Source of the DNA: Chloroflexota bacterium
Lineage (GTDB): Bacteria; Chloroflexota; UBA6077; JACCZL01
Assembly (NCBI GenBank): GCA_020850535.1
Contig: JADZEM010000089.1
Span: 1 to 35,547 of the forward strand
Reading direction: 5' to 3'
Length of the DNA: 35,547 nt
The translations under genes and the position numbers were made by a program. A model generated the notes under the pieces. That model worked only from the letters and a program-made list of their open reading frames with translations. It was not told where the DNA came from and ran no database searches. Below are positions 1-6,938 of this stretch, one piece after another. Every line of letters begins with the position of its first letter. Position 1 is the stretch's first letter.

Positions 1-37
1 CGGGCCACCTCGCGGCCCCATCCTTGCCATACTCCTA

Positions 38-101
38 GCGGGTCCATCATCTGCCTCCCTTCGGTCATTCAACCTCCGGGTTCCGCAGATGGTGGACCCG
101 C
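38..101. repeat. Long inverted repeat (17-bp arms)
   Basis: Left arm 38-54 and right arm 85-101 are reverse complements over 17 bp with a single mismatch that would be a G-U pair in RNA; the loop is 30 nt. It lies upstream of any gene visible in this window. It could be a transcript 3' structure of a gene to the left or a mobile-element end. No T-rich tract follows, so a classical terminator is not certain. Confidence 0.55.
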
Positions 102-121
102 CTTCGCAATAACTGTCGGGA

Positions 122-158
122 AGTCAGTGCTCCGGGGAGAGGGCTCCTCTCCCTGACT
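122..158 (+). terminator. Terminator-like hairpin
   Basis: GGGAGAG at 135-141 pairs with CTCTCCC at 147-153 across a short loop, and an outer AGTCAG (122-127) pairs with CTGACT (153-158) across a one-sided bulge. The sequence after it (159-166) is T-rich for this genome. It would end transcription coming from the left edge and isolates the small ORF that follows. Confidence 0.5.
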
Positions 159-208
159 ATTTCTTCAAAGACCCGCAACTCACGAGTTCAACGCTTGCGG
201 AGAGAGCC

Positions 209-364
209 ATGCCAGACGACAACAGCCAGAACCTGCTCAACTTTGAAGGGGCATCCATGCGGGAGCTGTTCGATGTCATGGATGGCTGGCAGAAGACCCA
301 CCAGAAACGACTGCTCTCGACCCACATCGAGCGCGGCAGAGGGCTGTTTTACTGCTGTTCCTGA
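209..364 (+). CDS. Small hypothetical protein, probably truncated
   Basis: ATG at 209 is preceded by a purine-rich GGAGAGAG tract, and the frame gives 51 residues beginning MPDDNSQNLLNFEG and ending near LFYCCS. The N-terminal part has a natural amino-acid composition and an amphipathic segment (RELFDVMDGWQKTHQKRLL) but matches no family I recognise. It stops abruptly. In the next frame the sequence stays open from about 340 to 468, reading as a hydrophobic then basic segment (LLLFLTGYLRRFLTERAAYL), so the gene may be a frameshifted remnant of something longer. That continuation would run into the convergent toxin gene. A real protein at the N-terminal part is likely; intactness is doubtful. 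Confidence 0.4.
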   Translation: MPDDNSQNLLNFEGASMRELFDVMDGWQKTHQKRLLSTHIERGRGLFYCCS

Positions 365-431
365 CCGGCTACTTGCGGCGGTTCCTCACCGAGCGCGCCG
401 CCTACCTCGAGCGCCTCGCTGGACGGCCAGC

Positions 432-851
432 TCAGTTGGGCAAAGGTGAGGGAGCGTCTACTCCTTGAGAGCGCAGTTCGCGCAGGTTCATGGTGTACAC
501 GCTGCATCTGCGCCGACTCGCCAGCGCCGCCAGGTACGCATCCACGAATGCGAGACCTGGCGTGCTGCCCCATCGACGAATCGTGTCCAACAACGTCTCC
601 TTGTCGGCTTCCACTCCCGGCCAGCTAAGAATCATCTCCAGGTACTCGGCCACGTCTGCCCGCGTCATTTGCTGCAAGTAGCGCGGAAGCGCATATGACA
701 ACTCATGCACAACCATCGGTTCCAGCCGCGCACGCACTCGCCCGATCTCAAGCGCCAGAATGAAACGTTGGCACTCCTGGGAGTGAGCATCTGTCGTGTG
801 CGCGTGGAGGAAAATGTTCGTGTCAAGCAGGCCGGGCTCGTCTTCAGGCAT
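432..851 (-). CDS. vapC: VapC-type PIN-domain toxin
   Basis: This 139-aa protein has PIN-fold ribonuclease motifs. D10 lies in LLDTNIF at the first strand, E50 in VVHELSY, and D104 in the FVDAYLAALA helix; the last acidic position appears as N122 in YTMN. PIN toxins of VapBC systems are Mg-dependent endoribonucleases, usually cutting tRNA or rRNA, and are neutralised by the co-encoded antitoxin. The start at 851 is chosen because its ATG overlaps the stop of the antitoxin gene by 8 bp, the usual coupled arrangement; an in-frame start at 866 would add five residues. Length is normal for the family. The specific RNA target cannot be read from sequence. Confidence 0.88.
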   Translation of the reverse strand: MPEDEPGLLDTNIFLHAHTTDAHSQECQRFILALEIGRVRARLEPMVVHELSYALPRYLQQMTRADVAEYLEMILSWPGVEADKETLLDTIRRWGSTPGLAFVDAYLAALASRRRCSVYTMNLRELRSQGVDAPSPLPN

Positions 852-1107
852 CCTCGCTCTGCCCAAGAACGTCGCGCGCTGCTACGTCCTGCCACCTCTC
901 GCGGTCGATAGCTTCATCGATAGGAACCTCGATCCGATATCGTCTGAGCGCCTCAGCGAACCGGAGTGGACGTATGCGACGAATCTCCACGGTTCCCCGA
1001 TCCGTCACGTCGATGCTGACCATGTCCCCGGGAGCGAGGCCGGCCGCGCGCTGCACGTCCGCGGGAAGCACGATCTGTCCGCCAGAATCTACTCGTTCCA
1101 GGACCAT
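844..1107 (-). CDS. vapB: AbrB/MazE-type antitoxin (VapB)
   Basis: This 87-aa protein opens with a swapped-hairpin AbrB fold: VLERVDSGGQIVLPADVQRAAGL followed by GDMVSIDV. These are the hallmark residues of SpoVT/AbrB DNA-binding antitoxins. The C-terminal half (about residues 45-87), with the ALRRYRIEVPIDEA stretch, is the expected toxin-wrapping tail. A strong GAGGAGGTG ribosome-binding site lies just upstream of the ATG at 1107. The gene precedes and overlaps the PIN toxin by 8 bp, so both are made from one transcript; the antitoxin probably represses its own promoter. Confidence 0.88.
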   Translation of the reverse strand: MVLERVDSGGQIVLPADVQRAAGLAPGDMVSIDVTDRGTVEIRRIRPLRFAEALRRYRIEVPIDEAIDRERWQDVAARDVLGQSEDA

Positions 1108-1165
1108 AGATCATCACCTCCTCTGCCATCGGCACGCGTATTGTCGCACAGGCGTGTGATGCAGT

Positions 1166-1276
1166 GAGCGTGATGTACTCCAGGAACATCGAGGAGAATA
1201 TGGCGGCAACGGCGACGAAGTTGACCAGCATCGCTACGGTGTAGGTGCGGCGCCGCACGATCATCAAATCCAGCAG
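1166..1276 (-). pseudogene. Relic of an MFS (DHA2-type) transporter
   Basis: After an in-frame TAG at 1279-1277 the minus strand reads LLDLMIVRRRTYTVAMLVNF and a further hydrophobic run ending near LEYITL. This closely resembles the pLLdLrLFrnRtFtva..lvnf segment that starts a transmembrane helix in the second half of 14-TM drug exporters of the EmrB/QacA group. Nothing else of the transporter is present: resemblance ends where the vapBC promoter begins, and the upstream end is cut at 1277. It is read as a short gene fragment. Similarity is judged by eye only. Confidence 0.45.
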
Positions 1277-1280
1277 CTAG

Positions 1281-1376
1281 CTGATCAGTCGCGAGGTCGA
1301 CCTGGGAGACCTCAACGACGCCTACGACCGGCTGGTCAAGGGCGAGGTCAAGCGGAGCGTGATCCGCTACAGCTAA
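1281..1376 (+). pseudogene. Relic: C-terminus of a zinc-dependent alcohol dehydrogenase
   Basis: The plus strand from 1281 reads LISREVDLGDLNDAYDRL followed by VKGEVKRSVIRYS and a TAA stop. That is the typical C-terminal end of class III/Zn-dependent alcohol dehydrogenases (the conserved L.dINeAfd.l..Ge..RsVi pattern). The frame is closed by a TAG at 1278-1280 and no nucleotide-binding or zinc-binding part is present, so only the last 31 codons survive. A perfect 11-bp hairpin follows at 1410-1440, probably the original gene's terminator. The fragment touches the transporter relic on the other strand, suggesting a deletion or rearrangement junction near 1277-1280. Confidence 0.6.
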
Positions 1377-1409
1377 CGCCTCCGCTCGCAGCGGAATTCA
1401 GGCATGCGT

Positions 1410-1440
1410 GGAGGTGAGCGACAGACTGCCGCTCACCTCC
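1410..1440 (+). terminator. Intrinsic-terminator-like hairpin
   Basis: GGAGGTGAGCG (1410-1420) and CGCTCACCTCC (1430-1440) form a perfect 11-bp stem with a 9-nt loop, followed by TTTG. It sits 34 bp after the stop of the alcohol dehydrogenase relic and was probably its terminator. It also separates that relic from the gene starting at 1536. Confidence 0.65.
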
Positions 1441-1535
1441 TTTGCGTCGTCCCACTGCTCTGATGCATCATCTTCTCTGGTCTGGAGACCAGCCTTGCGG
1501 CCAGGGGCGCGGCCCTGAAGCGCCCACGCACCAGT

Positions 1536-2744
1536 ATGGTGACCGAAGAGGTAGCGGCCTCGCCCCTATGGGGCGACGAGCCTTCGATCCTCGCCCGTCT
1601 GCGCGAGTGGACCGCGCAGCACTCGCTCCGCCCGGAGCATGGCGGCCCGCCCGCGCTCTGCCCACCGGGTGAAATCCCGATCTACTGGGTGCGGTGCCCT
1701 GAAGATCCACATCTGCCGCCACTCCTCGCGCCGACCGCCCGTTCCGAGCAGGACGAGGTCGCAGCTGCTGACAGGTTTGTAGATGCACTGGAGCAGGCCT
1801 CGGCCGCGACAGATGCAGAATCTCTCGCCCAGGCACGCGCGCAACTGTACGCTACAGCGCTCGACGTTCAGCGGGCGACCCGCCCCCTGATCTACGAGCG
1901 GCTGTCAGCCCGCCGCATCAAGCGACGCCTGGCCTGTCCGCAGGCTTGCTGGCTGCTGGAGCAGGCGCGGCACGGCGAGGCGGCGATGACCGGGATCATG
2001 CTGACGTGGGTCGTGGGACATCGCTGCCAGCAGGAGCGCCTTGGCGTGCTCGCGCGGCATCCCTGGCTCTGGAGTGCTGCCACCCGTACGCTGGACAGCC
2101 TGGGTGGGGATGGGGATGCGCTCGATCTCTGGTGGGCCAGAATCCATCGGGCGAGGTGCTGCGACCGACGCCGGTTGCTTCGGGAAGTTGCGCCGCGCCT
2201 TGATGTGCGCCCGGATATCCGGCAATGGGTGCTCCTTCATGGCATGCGAACGTGGCCGGGTGACCTGTACATTCCGAGAGACCGTGGGAACGTCGTGGAC
2301 CTGCCGTTTGAGCCATGTGTGGCCGCGGCGTGCGCTGTGGCCGGAGATCTTGCCGGCACACTCGACAGCCCAGATGTTTCTGACGAGATGCTTGAGATAG
2401 CTCGCGCGCTCGTCTGGAATATGTTCCCTGACATGCACGAGGAGGATCTGGAGACCTGTCCCGATGGCGTCCTGATCATCGACCGACTGATGGGGCATCT
2501 GTTGGATCGTGCTCAGACGCTGACGCATCTGCGCCTGACGCAGCGGATCCTGGGCTGGCTGGAGTGGCCGCCCGATCAGGACGCCGGTTGGCAGGAAGAA
2601 CAGCGGGCCGTGTGGGAGCGCCGAGCATCACTTGGGTGGACCGAGGAGGTCCGTGCGAGTCTCGCGGACGACTGCGAGCGTATCCAGCGGCGACTGCTCC
2701 TCACTGGACCGGTCGGTGTTGTGGTAGCCTCGGGAATCCGATGA
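1536..2744 (+). CDS. Hypothetical protein, 402 aa
   Basis: This is an intact frame with normal codon bias, 402 residues, soluble, with no signal peptide or membrane segment. It is rich in Trp, Arg and acidic residues. The middle part (about 170-300) contains several Cys (RARCCDRRRLL, EPCVAAACAVAG), and the rest looks mostly alpha-helical. No motif allows a family assignment. The ATG at 1536 has no clear ribosome-binding site; a later start is possible, but the N-terminal WGDEPSILARLREW segment looks coding. It ends 54 bp before the start chosen for the phosphotransferase-like gene, with the same orientation, so the two are probably cotranscribed. Function unknown. Confidence 0.7.
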   Translation: MVTEEVAASPLWGDEPSILARLREWTAQHSLRPEHGGPPALCPPGEIPIYWVRCPEDPHLPPLLAPTARSEQDEVAAADRFVDALEQASAATDAESLAQARAQLYATALDVQRATRPLIYERLSARRIKRRLACPQACWLLEQARHGEAAMTGIMLTWVVGHRCQQERLGVLARHPWLWSAATRTLDSLGGDGDALDLWWARIHRARCCDRRRLLREVAPRLDVRPDIRQWVLLHGMRTWPGDLYIPRDRGNVVDLPFEPCVAAACAVAGDLAGTLDSPDVSDEMLEIARALVWNMFPDMHEEDLETCPDGVLIIDRLMGHLLDRAQTLTHLRLTQRILGWLEWPPDQDAGWQEEQRAVWERRASLGWTEEVRASLADDCERIQRRLLLTGPVGVVVASGIR

Positions 2745-2798
2745 GCGATGGTGACTTGCTGGCGCTGGAGAAAGGAAGGCCTCGCCGGAGCATCGAGA

Positions 2799-3785
2799 AT
2801 GACGTTTGACGACCTGACGGCCGACGAAGCGTCGATTCCCGCCACTCTGCGCATCATGCTCCGCGAGATAATCGGAGCACGGACTGAACTCGTACGCTGG
2901 ACGATTGCAAACCGTCGTCGCGAGTACCTGGTATTGATGGTACGCACACGGAAGCCTGCCTACGATCTACTGCTAAAGCTCACTGGGCCGAGAGCCACCC
3001 ACGCTTGGTCGTATGACCGCACCGCGTTCATCCAGCGGCTGGTTCGAGCGCAGACGACGCTTCCGATCCCGGAGGTCGTCGCCGTTGATGTCTCAGAACG
3101 GCGCTGGCCGTGGCGTTACCTCATCACCACCATGCTGCCCGGCCAAGAATGGGCAGTGGTTCGACGGACGCTTAGCCCCGACGACTTGGCCGCCTGCCAT
3201 CACCAGCTTGGCGATGCCGTCGGGCAGCTTCACACGATTCGGTTCCCCGTATTTGGCGAGATCGGCACTGAGGATGCGGTGGTGACTCACAGATCGTGGC
3301 CAACCGCTCTGGTGACGCGAGCGCACACGCTGATCCGTGACGCTCGCCTGTGCGAGCATTTCCTATCGCTGGTTGCCGAGCGGACCGAACTCCTGGCGAG
3401 CGTCGGCGAGGCTGCACTCTGCCACGATGATCTGCACCACCGCAATATCCTGTTCCATCGTCAGTTGGATCGTTGGCAGTTGGCCGCGATCCTCGACTTC
3501 GATAAGGCGTGGGCCAGCCATACCGAGGGCGACCTTGCTCGGCTCGATCTCTGGCGCGGCATGACCGACCCGGAGTTCTGGTCGGCATACCGTGAGCATC
3601 ACTCGGTCGACGACAGCTACGCACTCCGTCGGCCGCTCTACCAGCTTCTCTGGTGCCTGGAGTACGGGCGAGCTACACCCCGCCACTTGGAAGACACTCG
3701 CCAGGTCTGCGTCGAGCTCGGACTCTCGGCCACCCGCAGCGAGGAGATCTCGGAGCTACTTGCTGAGGGGGTGGCACGCGAGTGA
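2799..3785 (+). CDS. Aminoglycoside phosphotransferase-family kinase
   Basis: This 328-aa protein of the APH/choline-kinase fold has a catalytic loop LCHDDLHHRNILF (H209, D211 and N216 in the HxDxxxxN pattern) and a metal-binding ILDFDKA segment (D233/D235). An N-lobe lysine in LLLKLTGP and a hinge-like LITTMLPGQEW also fit. Family members phosphorylate small hydroxylated substrates (aminoglycosides, choline, sugars, homoserine); the substrate here is not predictable. The ATG at 2799 is preferred because GGAG lies 8 nt upstream; ATG 2748 would add 17 atypical residues. It follows the 402-aa unknown gene, and its stop overlaps a GTG that opens the next, broken ORF. Confidence 0.8.
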   Translation: MTFDDLTADEASIPATLRIMLREIIGARTELVRWTIANRRREYLVLMVRTRKPAYDLLLKLTGPRATHAWSYDRTAFIQRLVRAQTTLPIPEVVAVDVSERRWPWRYLITTMLPGQEWAVVRRTLSPDDLAACHHQLGDAVGQLHTIRFPVFGEIGTEDAVVTHRSWPTALVTRAHTLIRDARLCEHFLSLVAERTELLASVGEAALCHDDLHHRNILFHRQLDRWQLAAILDFDKAWASHTEGDLARLDLWRGMTDPEFWSAYREHHSVDDSYALRRPLYQLLWCLEYGRATPRHLEDTRQVCVELGLSATRSEEISELLAEGVARE

Positions 3786-4008
3786 ACGTCATTGACGAAG
3801 AAGTGGAGCATTTCTGGTCACGCTTGCGGGCAATGTTCAGGGCTGTCGGGAGAACGGCGCCCTGCTCCGTCCGGCCCTGCAGGTGGCTGCCATCCTCCGA
3901 TCCAGGCGAATCTACCGCGTTACGCGTCGCAACACCCCCTCGTTCATTGTCCTGACGAGCCGCGAATGCTGGCGTAGTCGGGGTGATCAGGCAGAACCGA
4001 TTGAATGA
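3782..4008 (+). pseudogene. Frameshifted small ORF after the APH-like gene
   Basis: A GTG at 3782 overlaps the phosphotransferase stop (GTGA) and reads VNVIDEEVEHFWSRLRAMFRA before becoming Cys/Pro-rich and stopping at 3955. Shifting frame near 3848 (equivalent to one missing G in GGGA) restores a sensible continuation, ENGALLRPALQVAAILRSRR, then IYRVTRRNTPSFIVLTSRE, to a stop at 4008. The two halves together look like a small basic protein broken by a 1-bp deletion, or by a base-calling error in a G run. The tail overlaps the convergent PIN gene. No family is recognised. Confidence 0.45.
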
Positions 4009-4408
4009 AATCCCTCGGCGAGATCGCGACGACTGGGAGACCAGACTGCCGAACGCGCACGGCTAGCCGTCTGTCCAACGTGATGAGGTAATGCGCCTGG
4101 GAAGCGAGCGCGGCGGCCACAACATGAGCGTCCTCGAAGAAGACGGGCTCGTGCTGCGCTACCAACATCTCCGCTGGAGCTGAAACCAGTGACAGGGGAG
4201 TAGAGGCGATCATCTGGCGGTAGCGCGTGAAGGCCTCGGCAGTGGACTTGTTGATCAGATTGCGCTCGGTCTCTGGCGAAACCAGCGCTTGCAGGTAGCC
4301 TTTGGAGCACGCTCTGACGAGGAAGTAAGAGCCACTTGTCGGCGAGTGCGCCGCGGAGAATAGCAAGCTGGCATCAAAGAATAAGGCGGCTGCGCGGTCG
4401 ATCGTCAT
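3944..4408 (-). CDS. PIN-domain toxin, second TA pair
   Basis: This 154-aa PIN-fold protein has D12 in LFFDASLLFSAA, D93 in EDAHVVAAALA and D112 in LITLDRRLAVR, all as expected for the metal-binding acidic residues. E47 in SPETERN is a candidate for the second acidic position. Its partner upstream is an excisionase-type helix-turn-helix protein rather than AbrB; the two genes overlap by 4 bp (ATGA), showing translational coupling. By analogy with VapC-like ribonucleases it is probably an RNA-cleaving toxin held by the partner. It is not closely similar to the PIN protein at 432-851, so this is an independent TA-like locus and not a duplicate. Confidence 0.82.
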   Translation of the reverse strand: MTIDRAAALFFDASLLFSAAHSPTSGSYFLVRACSKGYLQALVSPETERNLINKSTAEAFTRYRQMIASTPLSLVSAPAEMLVAQHEPVFFEDAHVVAAALASQAHYLITLDRRLAVRVRQSGLPVVAISPRDFIQSVLPDHPDYASIRGSSGQ

Positions 4409-4758
4409 GCGGATTGGTCGGACGCGTCGGCCTTTCTCGTGTCACCGAAGAAGCCGAGCCCGGTGGCTTGGTCGAACCTGCGCGCCACTTCGAGTGACTC
4501 GCCCTCAAGGACGTCGTCGTCCACGAACTGAGCGGTCTGCTCGTCGGTGTACTCGCGTAGCTTGATGTACGGGCGGGTGCGGGTGGAGAGCAGCAAGAGC
4601 TCGATGCTCTGTCGAGGGATACGGTAGCTGCGCCCGAGCCTTGAGGCGTCCAGCTTCCCCGTGCGGATGTAGCGGTAGACGGTCTCCCGGTCGACCGGGA
4701 GGTACTCAGCCGCCTGGTCCGGGGTCAGTATCTCGCGGGTGCGCTCTCGATTCTGCAC
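4405..4758 (-). CDS. Excisionase-type HTH DNA-binding protein (putative antitoxin)
   Basis: This 117-aa protein has residues 10-58 forming the MerR-like winged helix of the SinR/AlpA/excisionase (HTH_17) group: LTPDQAAEYLPVDRETVYRY followed by GKLDASRLGRSYRIPR. The acidic C-terminus (about 70-117, with DDDVLEGESLEV) is a likely toxin-binding tail. It precedes the PIN gene with a 4-bp overlap. The start is GTG at 4758 with no Shine-Dalgarno; a promoter-like TTGACG-17-GACAAC ends 6 nt before it, so the mRNA may be leaderless. Autorepression through this promoter is likely but not shown. Confidence 0.8.
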   Translation of the reverse strand: MQNRERTREILTPDQAAEYLPVDRETVYRYIRTGKLDASRLGRSYRIPRQSIELLLLSTRTRPYIKLREYTDEQTAQFVDDDVLEGESLEVARRFDQATGLGFFGDTRKADASDQSA

Positions 4759-4764
4759 GGTCTA

Positions 4765-4793
4765 GTTGTCTCAGAAAAGCGAAGATTCGTCAA
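4765..4793 (-). promoter_or_regulatory. Putative promoter of the HTH-PIN pair
   Basis: On the minus strand TTGACG (4793-4788) is followed after 17 bp by GACAAC (4770-4765). The hexamer ends 6 nt before the GTG at 4758, which would place the transcript start at or next to the start codon. The -10 match is weak; the -35 match is good. Confidence 0.4.
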
Positions 4794-4883
4794 TACACAA
4801 CACGATACGAGACGACATGAGAATACAGCGATTCACGGACGATTCCCCTCCCCGCGTTCTCGCTTCATCGGCCCGTCAGCGTG

Positions 4884-5099
4884 ATGGTCGCGTCCTTCGA
4901 CGACTCCGAAGCCAGTCCCGCTGGCCACGCCCAGTTGCGCGCGGCGTCGGTCCTCGAACAGCACGATCCCTCGGTGTGGACTCCGGGGATGATTGGTGGG
5001 CTACGTTCCATCGTCGCTGATGGCAGTGGCCCAGCGAGGCTCCGCGAAAAAGCGTCGGCGTTGCTGGCGAAACTTGATGATGATGAGACCTCAGGGTAG
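4884..5099 (+). CDS. Small hypothetical protein, 71 aa
   Basis: The ORF begins ATG GTC GCG at 4884, with an alternative GTG at 4881. It encodes a soluble, Ala/Ser/acidic-rich helical protein (SVWTPGMIGGLRSIVADG, then REKASALLAKLDDDETSG). Codon bias matches the neighbours. There is no recognisable domain. It lies in the same direction as the methyltransferase that follows after 38 bp and diverges from the HTH-PIN pair. It could be a small partner protein or a remnant; support is codon usage and a protein-like composition only. Confidence 0.45.
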   Translation: MVASFDDSEASPAGHAQLRAASVLEQHDPSVWTPGMIGGLRSIVADGSGPARLREKASALLAKLDDDETSG

Positions 5100-5125
5100 C
5101 GGTCCATCGTCAGGGGCCGGGCGGC

Positions 5126-5131
5126 TACCAT
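5126..5131 (+). promoter_or_regulatory. TACCAT -10-like box, leaderless start candidate
   Basis: TACCAT lies exactly 6 nt before the ATG at 5138, with no ribosome-binding site between. This is the geometry seen for leaderless transcripts in other high-GC bacteria (TANNNT box then start codon). No -35 match is evident. Confidence 0.4.
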
Positions 5132-5137
5132 CCCCGC

Positions 5138-5875
5138 ATGCAGAATATCTACGACGACGACCGCTTCTTCGCCGGCTACCAGCAGCTTCGGGAGAGCAAG
5201 CTCGGGCTGAACGAGGCCATCGAGCAGCCAGCCTTCCGGGCCCTGCTGCCGCCATTCGACGGTCTGCGCGTGCTCGACCTCGGCTGCGGCGACGGCGAGC
5301 TTGCCCGCTGGTGCCGAGCACGCGGGGCGGTGGCCGTTGTCGGCGTGGATATCTCGGAGCGGATGCTCGGGCTGGCCCGCGAGCGCACAGCCGACGACGG
5401 CATCACCTACGTGCGGTCAGGCCTGGAAGTCGTCCAGTTCGAGCCAGCCTCGTTTGATCTTGTTACCAGCTCGTTCGCCCTGCACTACGTCCGCGACTAT
5501 CCGGCCGTCATGGGGAGCATCGCCGAGTGGCTGCGGCCCGGCGGCACGCTGGTCTACTCCGTCGAGCATCCTGTCTGCACGGCCCAGGTCGCCCGGCAGG
5601 GCTGGGCCTCGGATCATGTCGGCAGACGGCTGTTCTGGGCGCTCGACGACTACGGCTACGAAGGCCAGCGCCAGCAAACATGGTTCGTCAGCGGCGTGGT
5701 CAAGTTCCACCGGACCGTCGCCTCGCTGGTCAACGGCGCGGTGGCGGCCGGGTTCACCGTCGAGCGGCTGGAGGAGCCCGGCCCGACTCCCGAGGCCGTC
5801 CGCGACCGCCCCGACCTGATCGACGAGCGACGCCGACCGGCTGTGTTGGTGCTCAAGGCGCGCAAACCAGCCTGA
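5138..5875 (+). CDS. Class I SAM-dependent methyltransferase
   Basis: This 245-aa protein has the Rossmann-type SAM pocket: motif I VLDLGCGDGELARW (45-58), acidic D71 at the end of the second strand (VVGVDIS), FDLVTSSFALHYV as the motif IV region, and LRPGGTLVYSVEHP as the post-motif. The C-terminal part (about 160-245, VKFHRTVASLVNGAVAAGF) resembles that of small-molecule methyltransferases of the UbiE/Methyltransf_11 type. The substrate is not predictable. The gene is monocistronic, with the LLM oxidoreductase convergent only 9 bp away. The start ATG has a TACCAT box 6 nt upstream and no Shine-Dalgarno, suggesting leaderless translation. Confidence 0.9.
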   Translation: MQNIYDDDRFFAGYQQLRESKLGLNEAIEQPAFRALLPPFDGLRVLDLGCGDGELARWCRARGAVAVVGVDISERMLGLARERTADDGITYVRSGLEVVQFEPASFDLVTSSFALHYVRDYPAVMGSIAEWLRPGGTLVYSVEHPVCTAQVARQGWASDHVGRRLFWALDDYGYEGQRQQTWFVSGVVKFHRTVASLVNGAVAAGFTVERLEEPGPTPEAVRDRPDLIDERRRPAVLVLKARKPA

Positions 5876-5884
5876 TACCGTCGG

Positions 5885-6823
5885 TCAGCGGCGGCGGTGA
5901 AAGTCCGGGATCACGTCTGATGCCAGCCGCGCAAGCTGCTCCAGCATCAGCTCGGGCGCGCACATCGGCCGCAGGATGAACTTCGAGCCGCCCGCAGCGA
6001 CGTAGCTCTCCAGCCGCTCGCGCACCAGCGCTGGCGGCCCGAACGCCGTGCACAACGCCAGCGTCTCGGCGTTGGCGCGGCCGGGCGGGATGTGCGGACG
6101 GGCCAGCGCCTCGGCCTTCGCCGGGTCGTCGTCGATGCAGAAGTAGACCAGCGCGCCGAAGTGGTCGATCTCGAACGCGCGGCCGGCCTGCGCGGCCGTC
6201 TCCAGCGTGATCTCGAGGCCCTCTTTCAACTGCCGCGGGGCGATGAATGAGGGAATCCAGCCGTCCCCCAGCCGGCCAGCCCGCCGGGCAGCGGCCGGGC
6301 TGTTGCCGCCGATCCACAGCGGCATCGGGCTCTGCTTCGGCTTCGGCAGCACCGTGATGCCGTCAAGCTGCCAGAAGCGGCCCTCGAAGTGGACCGGCTC
6401 GCCCGTCCAGCAGGCCCGCATGATCGCGATGGCCTCGTCGGCGCGGCGGGCGCGCTCCTTGACCGGCACGCCGGCCGCCTTGAACGAGCGCTCGTCTTCG
6501 GCCCCGATCCCGACCGCCGGCAGCATCCGCCCGTTCGAGAGCGCGTCGAGCATCGCGATCTCGCGGGCCAGCACCACCGGCGTGCGGAACGGGATCGTCA
6601 GGACGCTCGGGCCAAACTTGAGGCGCGTCGTGCGGGCCGCCAGCGCCGCCATCGTGGTGATCGGCTCGGGGACCGGGATCGGCGAGGAGAGCCGCTCCGA
6701 GAACCAGAGCGAGTCGATCTCGGTCCGCTCACAGAGGTCGATCAGCTCCCAGAGGAAGCCGGGCAGGTCGGCGTCGTCGGGCCATGGTCCGGGCATCACG
6801 CCAATGCGGTAGCTGATCTTCAT
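5885..6823 (-). CDS. LLM-class flavin-dependent oxidoreductase
   Basis: This is a 312-aa protein of the luciferase-like monooxygenase TIM-barrel family, close in feel to the F420-dependent branch. Signature stretches are DSLWFSERLSSPIP near the N-terminus, RTTRLKFGPSVLTIPFRTPV, LDALSNGRMLPAVGIG and the C-terminal PLWIGGNSPAAARRAGRLGD. These enzymes use reduced flavin (FMN or F420) to oxidise or reduce small organic compounds; the substrate is unknown. The start is set at ATG 6823, where GGGAGG lies 9 nt upstream; an in-frame start at 6871 would add 16 residues unlike the family. It is transcribed divergently from the amidohydrolase. Confidence 0.9.
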   Translation of the reverse strand: MKISYRIGVMPGPWPDDADLPGFLWELIDLCERTEIDSLWFSERLSSPIPVPEPITTMAALAARTTRLKFGPSVLTIPFRTPVVLAREIAMLDALSNGRMLPAVGIGAEDERSFKAAGVPVKERARRADEAIAIMRACWTGEPVHFEGRFWQLDGITVLPKPKQSPMPLWIGGNSPAAARRAGRLGDGWIPSFIAPRQLKEGLEITLETAAQAGRAFEIDHFGALVYFCIDDDPAKAEALARPHIPPGRANAETLALCTAFGPPALVRERLESYVAAGGSKFILRPMCAPELMLEQLARLASDVIPDFHRRR

Positions 6824-6926
6824 CTCGACGGTCCTCCCGACCCTGGCCGTGCCTGCTCGGGATCGTAGCACGGGACCGAGACGCCATGTTGACAGGCGGG
6901 TGGGTCGAGAGCAGGGAGCGCGCTGG

Positions 6927-6932
6927 TATCCT
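6927..6932 (+). promoter_or_regulatory. TATCCT -10-like box, leaderless start candidate
   Basis: TATCCT lies exactly 6 nt before the ATG at 6939. There is no Shine-Dalgarno close to the ATG. A TTGACA at 6889-6894 is upstream but 32 bp away, too far to act as the matching -35. Confidence 0.4.
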
Positions 6933-6938
6933 GCCTAC

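Noticed and set aside
6889-6932. TTGACA with TATCCT as a standard promoter
   Set aside because: The spacing is 32 bp, far from the usual 16-18 bp, so the two elements are not paired.
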